Below are positions 1 through 6,554 of a stretch of 7,527 nucleotides of DNA, in pieces. The stretch is from assembly GCA_030631385.1 (NCBI GenBank), contig DAOVLG010000071.1:1-7527 (forward strand), in the 5' to 3' direction. This DNA is from Candidatus Coatesiibacteriota bacterium (lineage in GTDB: Bacteria; RBG-13-66-14). The translations under genes were made by a program, and so were the position numbers. Under the pieces are notes generated by a model, which was not told where the DNA came from, ran no database searches, and was given only the letters and a program-made list of their open reading frames with translations. Every line of letters starts with the position of its first letter. Position 1 is the stretch's first letter.

Positions 1-1907
1 ACCCCCAGCACGGTTACGGCAAGGCCCGTTGAGGCCAAGGCACTCCCCGCTGCGGCGGTGTGAAGAGTGAAAATTGAGTAGGCTGTACCCGCCATGTCGG
101 TCGGGCCAGTCAGGCAGTACACGTCAAGACGTGTCGGGTAGAACCGTTCCGGCACGGGCCAGGCCTCATCAAGGTAGGTGTTGGTGCCCAACGATCCACC
201 GGCGAAAAGGTTGTACCTCACCGGCGACCAGATGCTCGGCATGTTCCCGATCCACGGCATCGGACGGGAGCCGATGTTGAGGCAGCAGCCATCCACCAGG
301 ACGCCGGCGACTATCGCCGCCTCATCGGCCAGGATCGAAACGGTGATCTCAGTCGCGGCGGCGTCCAAGGTGCGAACCACCCAGAGCCGCGTCCAGTCCG
401 CGTAATCATCCTGATTGAAGGTAACCTTCGTTGAGCCTACGCCGTCATCTATCTGGAAACAAAAATCCTTATCAGTCCCGGCGGTGAACTTCTTTATCCA
501 AGCGCTGAAGCAAACCGTCTTCCCCTTGAGGAAGTCGAGGACATTAGTAATAGCCCCGATCTTCTGGCATACACCCTCTCCCAGTCCGGCCGCAGCAAGA
601 ATTTGCAGACAGCTATGGCCGAAATGGGGCGAAGTCGTGTAATAGTTGGCCATACCCGCGGCGGTGTAGGCCTCCCACTGATCCGGAAACCCCGTGGATG
701 TCAGAGTATCCCACCAGTGGCCGAAGTCGCCGTTGAAGAGAAGGTTGACCGGGATCACGTCGGCGGCGGCGATAATCTCCAGCGGGTGTGAGGAGTGTGC
801 CTTGAGATAGTCCCCCTCGTAGGCGCTGAACTCGTCCAGATAAAAGGCGGCGGAGGTCCCCCCCGTCGAGTGAATGATGATTGTCAACTCGGTCGCCGCT
901 GCATCCACGTCGCGCCGAGCCTTAGCCTGCGCGAAGTTTCCCGTCAGGGCCAGCGCGCCACCGGTGGTCGTTCCCACCCCGTCGTCAATGGTGATGGCCA
1001 CGGAGCCCACCGCCGACTGCTTCACAAAACAGGAAGCCGTGATGGACTTCCCCTGGTAATCGGCGTAGTTGGGGACCGAGTATTGGATCCCCCGAGCCGT
1101 GCCGCCGGTGGTAATCAGCACCGAGTAGCTCCCGACCCGGACATTCCCCGCGCCCGACTCCTGGACCACCGAGGTTGGGGCGCCGTAGAGCTCCCAGCCC
1201 TCGGGCGGTGAATCGCCCCCCGCCGGCCAGTTGTCAAAGCGCCCGTACCGGATGATGTTCTGCCAAGCCTCCTCGGTGAACACCGTATCCTCGTTGACCA
1301 TCGCCGGCCCGAGGAAGTCGTTGTCGTGCGCCCCGGTCGCCCCGTCATGCTCCGCGTCAAAGACGGTCTTCAGGTTGGTCAGGGACGTATCCACGACCTC
1401 GGAATCGGTGGGTGAGCGGGCGATGTCATCCGCGGTCAGGGCGTTGGGCGCGTCGTGGGTCAAGATGATCTCGGTGTTGTCCACCATTATAAAGGCCGTA
1501 TCTGAGCCGGTGGACCAGACGACCAGCGAGTCAATGAACCCCGCGTTTGAGTAATCCGCCGGCCCCGCCGCGCCGTTAACGATGTCGTTGTCGTCGAAGC
1601 GTAGGTCATCGTCGGCGGTCATGGCCGTCTTCCAGACCCGCGTCCCGTCACCGATGACCACGTTGTGCTCGGCGTCGAAGAGGCCCGTGGGCGTGGTTAC
1701 CCGACACTCTCCCACGGTGGAGCCGTTGTCAACGAAGTCCACCCCCCAGCCTTGCCGGATCGCCAGGGAGTTGTTCGTGTCCTCGTTGTTCGCGTCGAAG
1801 TACACGCCGTCAATCCGCTTGGCGGCGTTGTCTCCCTCGCCGATTCCGAGGTTCTTCGCTTCCAGGTCGGGATAGGTTACGACATCCCGAGGTTTACCGA
1901 GCGCCAT
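1..1907 (-). CDS. Tail fibre / receptor-binding protein with tandem CBM-like domains (partial, C-terminus off window)
   Basis: The frame is open from an ATG at 1907 to the left edge, 635 codons without a stop, so the C-terminus is missing. A GGAGG at 1918-1914 sits 6 bases before the ATG. Residues 1-215 are acidic and repetitive: FDAEH occurs at 77-81 and 183-187, and a related FDANN at 37-41. Residues about 217-366 and 385-548 are two copies of one beta-rich domain resembling carbohydrate-binding modules of the CBM4/9 galactose-binding-like fold. Both carry IDDGVG (307-312; 486-491) and DAAATE followed by L/I-T (335-342; 515-522) at nearly equal spacing. Residues after 550 start a third beta-rich domain. 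This layout suits a phage tail appendage that binds surface glycans; the role is inferred from domain type and position after the tail-tip genes. The second copy has six cysteines (433, 447, 466, 483, 541, 542). A bacterial surface protein is less likely, as no signal peptide is seen. Confidence 0.82.
   Translation of the reverse strand, partial: MALGKPRDVVTYPDLEAKNLGIGEGDNAAKRIDGVYFDANNEDTNNSLAIRQGWGVDFVDNGSTVGECRVTTPTGLFDAEHNVVIGDGTRVWKTAMTADDDLRFDDNDIVNGAAGPADYSNAGFIDSLVVWSTGSDTAFIMVDNTEIILTHDAPNALTADDIARSPTDSEVVDTSLTNLKTVFDAEHDGATGAHDNDFLGPAMVNEDTVFTEEAWQNIIRYGRFDNWPAGGDSPPEGWELYGAPTSVVQESGAGNVRVGSYSVLITTGGTARGIQYSVPNYADYQGKSITASCFVKQSAVGSVAITIDDGVGTTTGGALALTGNFAQAKARRDVDAAATELTIIIHSTGGTSAAFYLDEFSAYEGDYLKAHSSHPLEIIAAADVIPVNLLFNGDFGHWWDTLTSTGFPDQWEAYTAAGMANYYTTSPHFGHSCLQILAAAGLGEGVCQKIGAITNVLDFLKGKTVCFSAWIKKFTAGTDKDFCFQIDDGVGSTKVTFNQDDYADWTRLWVVRTLDAAATEITVSILADEAAIVAGVLVDGCCLNIGSRPMPWIGNMPSIWSPVRYNLFAGGSLGTNTYLDEAWPVPERFYPTRLDVYCLTGPTDMAGTAYSIFTLHTAAAGSALASTGLAVTVLG
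264..755 (-). repeat. CBM-like domain, copy 2 (protein-level repeat)
   Basis: Codons 385-548 of the same gene. It opens with LLFNGDFG and FPDQWEAY, continues with FSAWIK, IDDGVG and DAAATEIT, and ends in VLVDGCCLNIGS. The distance from IDDGVG to DAAATE is 29 residues here and 28 in copy 1. Unlike copy 1 it is cysteine-rich. Confidence 0.65.
810..1259 (-). repeat. CBM-like domain, copy 1 (protein-level repeat)
   Basis: Codons 217-366 of the tail-fibre-like gene. It opens with an aromatic and Gly/Pro-rich stretch ending in EGWELYG, then beta strands with ASCFVK, IDDGVG and DAAATELT, and closes with YLDEFSAYEG. It aligns by eye with the copy at 264-755. The relation is clear in protein but weak in DNA, so this is an old duplication. 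Confidence 0.65.
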
Positions 1908-1943
1908 GAGTTACCTCCACGGCATGTATAAGTCCATGTGCAA

Positions 1944-1963
1944 GCGCCGCCCGAAGACGGCGC
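1944..1963 (-). promoter_or_regulatory. Stable leader hairpin with cUUCGg tetraloop
   Basis: On the minus strand GCGCCGTC-TTCG-GGCGGCGC forms an 8-base-pair stem closed as C(UUCG)G, one of the most stable RNA tetraloops. One pair is G-U on the minus-strand RNA and would be a C-A mismatch on the plus strand, so the structure favours minus-strand transcripts. It lies between the upstream terminator and the ribosome binding site of the fibre gene, about 25 bases before that site. No T-run follows, so it is not a standard terminator. It could stabilise a 5' end, mark a processing site or modulate translation; the function is unknown. Confidence 0.5.
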
Positions 1964-1993
1964 CCGATCTCCTCCCACGTATGGTGAGTGAGT

Positions 1994-2218
1994 CTAAAAA
2001 AGGCCGCTCGTCAGCGGCCGATAACCCCGCCCAAGGCCATGAGGCTGGTTGAGCGGGGAGCAAGCTGTATTTGACGCTCCTGTGTCTAATAATGCCTCGC
2101 CGCGTATTGGCGTTTGTTCTTTTGGGTTCCCTATTGCAGGGTGTACGACTACGGGAACGCGGGGACCACGTTTAATAAGATCCGCGGGATGTAACTGCGC
2201 GCCAAATCCTGCTGTCAC
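1994..2218 (-). pseudogene. Truncated retropepsin-like aspartic protease fragment
   Basis: A 74-codon frame starts at GTG 2218 and overlaps the stop of the preceding gene by 4 bases (GTGA), an arrangement typical of translational coupling. It encodes VPVVVHP, a plausible first strand, then EALLDTGAS (41-49). Hydrophobic-hydrophobic-DTG-A/S is the catalytic signature of single-domain retropepsin-like aspartic proteases, which are usually well over 100 residues and work as dimers. Here homology seems to stop about five residues after DTGAS. The rest (CSPLNQPHGLG onward) lacks the flap and the later hydrophobic-hydrophobic-Gly motif, and the frame runs into the terminator, with its TAG formed by the last T of the T-run plus AG. 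I read it as a gene cut off at about 2060-2070. A genuine short peptide is possible but unlikely to be an active protease. Confidence 0.6.
1996..2019 (-). terminator. Rho-independent terminator
   Basis: On the minus strand a perfect 7-base-pair stem, GGCCGCT / AGCGGCC (2019-2013 and 2008-2002) with loop GACG, is followed directly by six T (2001-1996). It ends the cargo cassette and separates it from the fibre gene. No convincing sigma70 promoter is visible between it and the fibre start at 1907, so the fibre gene may depend on read-through, antitermination or an unrecognised promoter. Confidence 0.85.
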
Positions 2219-2463
2219 ATTATTCCGAACGTATATGCAGGTGCAGTAAATTCAGGGTCTTTAAGCAAAATCTGCTTAACTAAAATCTGATCTGTGCCAG
2301 CTTTTTCGAATCCCTTTTCGAAAGCTTCAGAAAACGAATCGAAGATCCCAAGTAACTTATCACCGTAAACGCATACCCACCTATTGGGGTGTTCAGCATA
2401 AAGGCGCTTGCGGTTTTCTTCAAACCACGCCAGTTCTTTCTCTAAAGGGCTTTTATCCGGCAT
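2215..2463 (-). CDS. DUF5678-like small protein (cargo gene)
   Basis: 82 residues from ATG 2463, with GGGAG at 2474-2470 six bases upstream. The pattern is an N-terminal helix (LEKELAWFEENR, 7-18), a strand pair NRWVCVYGDKLLGIFDS (27-43), a helix (FSEAFEKGFEKAG, 44-56) and a strand ILVKQIL (60-66). I recognise this as the small bacterial family with the pattern 'WF..NR..L...H...WV.V.GD.L.G.FD.F.EA', annotated DUF5678. Its function is unknown to me. From memory, relatives often precede a retropepsin-like protease gene, and here such a fragment follows with a 4-base overlap. Part of the gene is only 38% GC (2221-2340) against about 63% in sampled tail genes, and it has its own promoter, so it looks like a passenger and not a tail component. 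No signal peptide or membrane segment is visible. Confidence 0.78.
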   Translation of the reverse strand: MPDKSPLEKELAWFEENRKRLYAEHPNRWVCVYGDKLLGIFDSFSEAFEKGFEKAGTDQILVKQILLKDPEFTAPAYTFGIM

Positions 2464-2495
2464 CTCAGTCTCCCGCGTTACTGAAAAGCCTATCT

Positions 2496-2524
2496 TATAT
2501 AGACCCCTCAGACTGGCTTGTCAA
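2496..2524 (-). promoter_or_regulatory. Sigma70-type promoter of the cargo cassette
   Basis: On the minus strand a perfect -35 TTGACA (2524-2519) is followed after 17 bases by TATATA (2501-2496). An alternative -10, TATAAG (2499-2494), would give 19-base spacing. The -35 starts only 2 bases after the stop codon of the 188-residue tail gene, and the predicted start of transcription lies about 25 bases before the DUF5678-like ATG. Together with the terminator at 1996-2019 it makes the cassette an independent transcription unit. Confidence 0.77.
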
Positions 2525-2526
2525 CT

Positions 2527-3093
2527 TCATTCCGCTTTATTGAACCACCCCAACGGCTCGGCTCCGGTGTACGCCAGGTCCTTGTCAGAGAAGCAGCAGA
2601 TCTCATCGGTCGAGTCATAAGCCAGGTCCTTGTCGGAGAAGTGCGAGCTCTCCTTCTCACTGGGCGCCCCGGCGTGCAGGACCACCGTCTCGAAGGTAAT
2701 CGAGAGTGGGCCGTAGCCGATGGCCTTTCCCAAGAGCTGCTGCATGATGCCGACTGTCGAGGCTACCCGGCAGAGGTAGTTCTGAGTCGTATCGGAATGC
2801 GGAAAAAAGTAGTATTGACCGCCGAGATTGACGATCTTGGCGAATTCCTTCCGATTGAGGGCGGAAAGGTAGGCGTAATGAACGGTGAAAACCCCGCGGT
2901 AACCGACGATGGACTCAGAGACGGTCCGTGATCCGTCCGCCGCCGCGTTGACTATCTTCTCCGGCACCCAGTCCTCGTCCATCCGGGTGAAGCCAAAAGA
3001 GGGGAAGGTCAGGTCAGGTAATCCAATGGCATGACCGGTAAAACTGACCTTCGGTACTTCCCTCCCACTGGAATCCGTATCGCCCCAGGGCAT
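2527..3093 (-). CDS. Putative minor tail / distal-tail-like protein with duplicated C-terminal peptide
   Basis: 188 residues from ATG 3093. The hub stop TGA and this ATG overlap as TGATG, with GGAGG (3102-3098) four bases upstream. A TTG one codon earlier (3096) would sit one base from that GGAGG and is not credible. Residues about 10-145 are a single beta-rich domain with a central helical stretch: SVSESIVGYRGVF-like strands, then HYAYLSALNRKEFAKIVN and YYFFPHSD. The pattern 'strand, L-S-x-E-x-x-x-I, strand ending in F-x-P' is common in small phage tail and distal-tail proteins; I do not recognise a named family. Residues 147-188 are a charged tail holding FSDKDLAY twice, 16 residues apart. 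Position after the hub and tight coupling to it argue for a tail-tip part. Dit-like is one guess, but Dit genes usually precede the hub. Confidence 0.7.
   Translation of the reverse strand: MPWGDTDSSGREVPKVSFTGHAIGLPDLTFPSFGFTRMDEDWVPEKIVNAAADGSRTVSESIVGYRGVFTVHYAYLSALNRKEFAKIVNLGGQYYFFPHSDTTQNYLCRVASTVGIMQQLLGKAIGYGPLSITFETVVLHAGAPSEKESSHFSDKDLAYDSTDEICCFSDKDLAYTGAEPLGWFNKAE
2573..2641 (-). repeat. Direct repeat, 21 bases, one mismatch, in-frame
   Basis: The copies are 2573-2593 and 2621-2641, exactly 48 bases apart, differing at one base (2587 versus 2635). Both are read in the same frame and give FSDKDLAY in the C-terminal tail of the 188-residue protein. Sequence between and outside the copies is not repeated. 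Confidence 0.85.
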
Positions 3094-6000
3094 CAATCCT
3101 CCAAGTCCAGCGTAATCCGCGTCGCGGCCCGTCCGAACCCCAACTCCGGCTCGATCCCCACCACTATCCCGCAGCCGTCAGCGGGTGAGATCGTTCCGGT
3201 AAGCGGGAGTTTCAAGCTGTCACCCATCTCGATGTCCAGCCGCAGGCCCGCCAGAACCACCGTAGCCCGGCTGGCGTTGTTCCCCTTGGCGGTGTAGAGG
3301 TGATTCGCCAACAGGGACGCCCAGCCCGCCGAGGTAACCAGTGGCGCGCTGACCGATTCATTGTCCGAGAGGCGCGTCGCCGAGAGAGTCCCCGCCGTCT
3401 CCGAGCCGCCCGGCCAGTTTACCGTAACCGACGGTGCCGCCCGCTGCCACGCCCCCGGCTCCCGGTAGTCCAGAATGTCCTCGGGGGCCACATCGGTCCG
3501 CCCGCTCCGCCAACCACGCGGGACGAAGTGGATCACCCCGTCGCCGTCCACCCAGAAGACGCAGCCCAGGGCCAGCGCCACCTCGGCCAGGCATGACGCC
3601 AGGCCCTTGCCGACCCAACCAGACCGATCCCCGACGTGCAGTGAGTGGTTCACCGAGAGCTGGTAGGGGTAGTTTCCCCCGCCCTCGGCCACACCGTAAA
3701 CCGTCATCGGGACCGTCGGAAGGATCACCAGGGGCGAGGTCGTCCCCGACGCCTGGTAGTGGACCTCACCGTGCTCGTGTACTGAGCCGTCGTAAGACCG
3801 CAGCTCCTTTCCTCGGGTGTAGTACACCATGTTCCCGGCCGCCGTCGCCTCAGTGAACCGCTGGGATATATCCCAGTACGAATAGGTGACCACCAGTTCT
3901 AGCCCAGCGTAACGCCTGGGGATTCCCAGTACGCACTCGCCCGTTTCGTACAGGTTCTCGGTGTCAACGGTGTAGGAGACCGGGGAATCGCCCAGCTTGA
4001 CCTCAATGGTCGTGGTGTCGGGGAAGGAGTTGGAGAGCGTGAGCGTCGCCCGGTACTCCTCCGGGTCGTCCTCGGCGGTCAGGTCCTCGGTTGCCTCTTC
4101 ACGGCCAAGGTCAATCGGGGCTCCCCAGGTGCTCGTCAAGAGATCGAAGGCTCGGAAGGCGGTACGCACCTCACGGGCCTCGGCCTCCTTTTGCAGGGTT
4201 GGCGCACCCCCTGCGAATTGGCTACCATATTCAGTGTCATATTCTTCGATACCTTTGGTATGAGAAAACCCTGGGACCCCGAGAAGCTGAATAACCCGGT
4301 CAGGCGGATTCAGGGCGCCGTCGCTGCAGTCCAGCGTCGGACTCACCGTAAGCTTGGTTATCCGGTCGTCCGTTACCCACTCTACGTCCAGGATGGTCCG
4401 GGATAGGGGAGCATACGGAAACCCGTTTGCCTCGTCAGGCCAAAGCCGAATCCGATCCCCCGCCTTGAGATCGTCAACGAGGTATCCGTTCACTTCGATA
4501 ATTGAATTACCCAATTCTTGTGTCGTGGCACCCGAACCGCCTTCCCAGTTCACGTAAGCTCGACAGACCGGCGCGTCGTCAATGCTGAAAAAGTGTTGAG
4601 AGGTCCGGGTATAACCAACATACAGCTTGTTGTTGAGATAGGTGATTGAGGTTGGGTAGTAGTGGTAAATCGCCTCCTCGATGTCGGCGTAGTTATCCGG
4701 TTGCCCGCCGAGCGTTTTCAGTTGCGAGTAATGCCAGATACCTCCTTCCCGGTCGAGCCGGCCTATCTCCAGCCTGATCAGCGGCTCCTTGCGCCCGTAA
4801 GCCCCGAGCAACCCCACCTCACGCGAGAAAACCGCGTACCCCCTGGTGGCGCTCCGCCGGGCCAGGTGAACCAGGTATGCTCCGTCGGGAAAGCCTTTCA
4901 CCTCGGTTCGGGTTCCGGTGCCGAGGTCCCGATAGTACAGCCGTTCGAACTCGTCGCCGGAACCTAACAGGGGACCGAGCGGGGCGCCGAGCGTGTTAAT
5001 ATCCACGTCATCCTCGGCGGTTATCAGGTGTTCCCCGTCCGAGGTGTAAAAAGATGATGGACGACGCTGAAGGCGACTAAACGAAATCTTAAAACCGGAT
5101 ACCATATCAGCCGGATGTTTTTCGCCCACCTCCAGCGCATAGCTTGGGCCGTGAGTGATAAAGGAGTAATAACCCGCCGACAGGGTTAAGGGAAGCTTGC
5201 CCGCCTGCTCGGCGTAGGGTAAATAGTTACCGATGTCATATACAAAATAGCCGTCATCATCGGGAGTGGATCGGGGAATGTAGTAGGATAGCGGCCCCGG
5301 TATTCGATAGGCCATCACCTCGGCGGGTCGCAAGTCGTTGTCGGTGTATTCCAGGCCGACGGCTGTCTCCTCCGGCAAGTACACGCTACGCCCCAATGCG
5401 AGAGGAAGCTTTGACGCCCTTTGGATGATAGAAATGGTGTCAACATTTTCAATCAAGAAATCCCGTGCGAATGCTGTGTACCAATAAGTCAGCTCGTCGG
5501 TTTCAAAACTTGTGGAAAATACGGCTGGGCCTGGTTCCATATCAGACTCCTCCGGGGAGCCCAACCCGATAGCGCAACCGAAATAACAGTAACGCCGCCC
5601 GAAGGTCTCCCCATGGAGATATTCAGCCCAATAAGCCCGAGCCGATTTGATCCTCGCCTGCCCCGCATTCCACAGCTTGAACGGCTTATCGGTGTAAGCG
5701 GTGTAGTTGACCGGCGGCCCGGCGATGTTCGGGTTGAACCCGCTCAGGTCCGCCTTGACGATGTATCCCGGTGTTGATACCGCCGCGGTGGACTTCGGCA
5801 GGCTGATGCCGTACACGTCGGTCCCGTCAACCCACAGCTCCTCGATCTGGCGCACCGGATCGGTAACCAGCCACGGCGGCCGCGCCAGCTCGTAGCTGAC
5901 CCCCGTGCTCGGTGAGTAGCCGTAGATGCTCTCGTTGATCCCGCACACCAGGAGCCCGTGGGTGGGCCACCAGGCCAGGCCGTGAATCTGCACCGTGGCG

Positions 6001-6554
6001 TCGGCGTCGCCGGGCCGGGGATGGTGGGTTATGTACGGTACGGACGTTTCGAGACCGACACCGTGGAAGCTCCCCACGGTCAGGTCCATCTGCGCCGCCA
6101 GGGCCTCGGCCACCGCATCGTACCGGGCTGGCTCGGTGGAGGTCAGGATGTTTGTACGAGGGTCGGGCTGCTGCTCGTTCCCGAGCTCAATCAGATCGAG
6201 GGCGGTCATATCCAGGGCGTCCCCGGCTTTCAGCTTGGTCAGCCGGGCCAGCTCGATCACCCGTCCGGTGAATACGGGAGTGGTGTGCGGCGTCGCCCCG
6301 CTCATCGCCTCGTGGAAGAAGAGCCGGAAGTCAATCCGCGCGGCCTCCAGGACCTGCCGCACCGTAACGCCCAGGTCCTCCAGGAACGGGACGATCACCC
6401 GGGCGATCACCTTGTCCGAGGTGAGCACCCCCGTCTTCCGCTCGATCCGCCACCGGGGGACGACAAAGCCCTCAACGGCGATGGTGATGTCCACCCAGGC
6501 CCCGCCGTCGAGCCTGATCTCGACCACCTGCGCTGGCGCGTTGATCCGGTCCAT
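3093..6554 (-). CDS. Tail hub/tip protein with long propeller-like insertion (1153 aa)
   Basis: The ATG at 6554 directly follows the tape-measure stop (TAAATG), with GAAGGA (6567-6562) seven bases upstream. Residues about 1-165 look like the first half of a tail hub: strand VEIRLDGGAWVDIT, then ARIDFRLFFHE, PVFTGRVIELA, DALDMTALDLIEL and a helix DAVAEALAAQM. Residues about 975-1153 look like the second half: helix GLASCLAEVALALGC, then VFWVDGDGVIHFVPRGW and ILDYREPGAW, a 'reads its own coordinates' beta-barrel found in gp27-like hubs. Between them are about 750 residues of beta-strand repeats, such as GLAWWPTHGLLVCGINES (192-209), YLNNKLYVGYTR (639-650) and MVYYTRGKELRSYDG (909-923), suggesting beta-propeller blades. 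A barrel-like stretch lies near 680-760 and an Ig-like one near 835-895. GC falls within the insertion (38% at 5401-5460). The likely job is tail tip assembly plus receptor contact. No peptidase motif is visible. Confidence 0.85.
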   Translation of the reverse strand: MDRINAPAQVVEIRLDGGAWVDITIAVEGFVVPRWRIERKTGVLTSDKVIARVIVPFLEDLGVTVRQVLEAARIDFRLFFHEAMSGATPHTTPVFTGRVIELARLTKLKAGDALDMTALDLIELGNEQQPDPRTNILTSTEPARYDAVAEALAAQMDLTVGSFHGVGLETSVPYITHHPRPGDADATVQIHGLAWWPTHGLLVCGINESIYGYSPSTGVSYELARPPWLVTDPVRQIEELWVDGTDVYGISLPKSTAAVSTPGYIVKADLSGFNPNIAGPPVNYTAYTDKPFKLWNAGQARIKSARAYWAEYLHGETFGRRYCYFGCAIGLGSPEESDMEPGPAVFSTSFETDELTYWYTAFARDFLIENVDTISIIQRASKLPLALGRSVYLPEETAVGLEYTDNDLRPAEVMAYRIPGPLSYYIPRSTPDDDGYFVYDIGNYLPYAEQAGKLPLTLSAGYYSFITHGPSYALEVGEKHPADMVSGFKISFSRLQRRPSSFYTSDGEHLITAEDDVDINTLGAPLGPLLGSGDEFERLYYRDLGTGTRTEVKGFPDGAYLVHLARRSATRGYAVFSREVGLLGAYGRKEPLIRLEIGRLDREGGIWHYSQLKTLGGQPDNYADIEEAIYHYYPTSITYLNNKLYVGYTRTSQHFFSIDDAPVCRAYVNWEGGSGATTQELGNSIIEVNGYLVDDLKAGDRIRLWPDEANGFPYAPLSRTILDVEWVTDDRITKLTVSPTLDCSDGALNPPDRVIQLLGVPGFSHTKGIEEYDTEYGSQFAGGAPTLQKEAEAREVRTAFRAFDLLTSTWGAPIDLGREEATEDLTAEDDPEEYRATLTLSNSFPDTTTIEVKLGDSPVSYTVDTENLYETGECVLGIPRRYAGLELVVTYSYWDISQRFTEATAAGNMVYYTRGKELRSYDGSVHEHGEVHYQASGTTSPLVILPTVPMTVYGVAEGGGNYPYQLSVNHSLHVGDRSGWVGKGLASCLAEVALALGCVFWVDGDGVIHFVPRGWRSGRTDVAPEDILDYREPGAWQRAAPSVTVNWPGGSETAGTLSATRLSDNESVSAPLVTSAGWASLLANHLYTAKGNNASRATVVLAGLRLDIEMGDSLKLPLTGTISPADGCGIVVGIEPELGFGRAATRITLDLED

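Noticed and set aside
1924..1929. TATACA as a possible -10 for the fibre gene
   Set aside because: No acceptable -35 lies 16-18 bases upstream; that position falls in the GC-rich hairpin.
1911..1937. An 8-codon leader peptide (MDLYMPWR) ending 3 bases before the fibre ATG
   Set aside because: No ribosome binding site precedes its ATG, and short frames like this occur by chance; its stop simply falls in the fibre ribosome binding site region.
2049..2249. A 66-codon plus-strand frame across the cassette
   Set aside because: It is antisense to the DTG-containing fragment, shows no recognisable pattern, and has no good ribosome binding site. The minus frame carries a known motif and is coupled to a convincing gene.
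2299..2326. Inverted repeat AGCTTTTTCGAA / TTCGAAAGCT inside the DUF5678-like gene
   Set aside because: It comes from the repeated codons for FEKGFEK in the coding sequence and is not followed by a T-run in the right place, so I do not call a terminator or operator.
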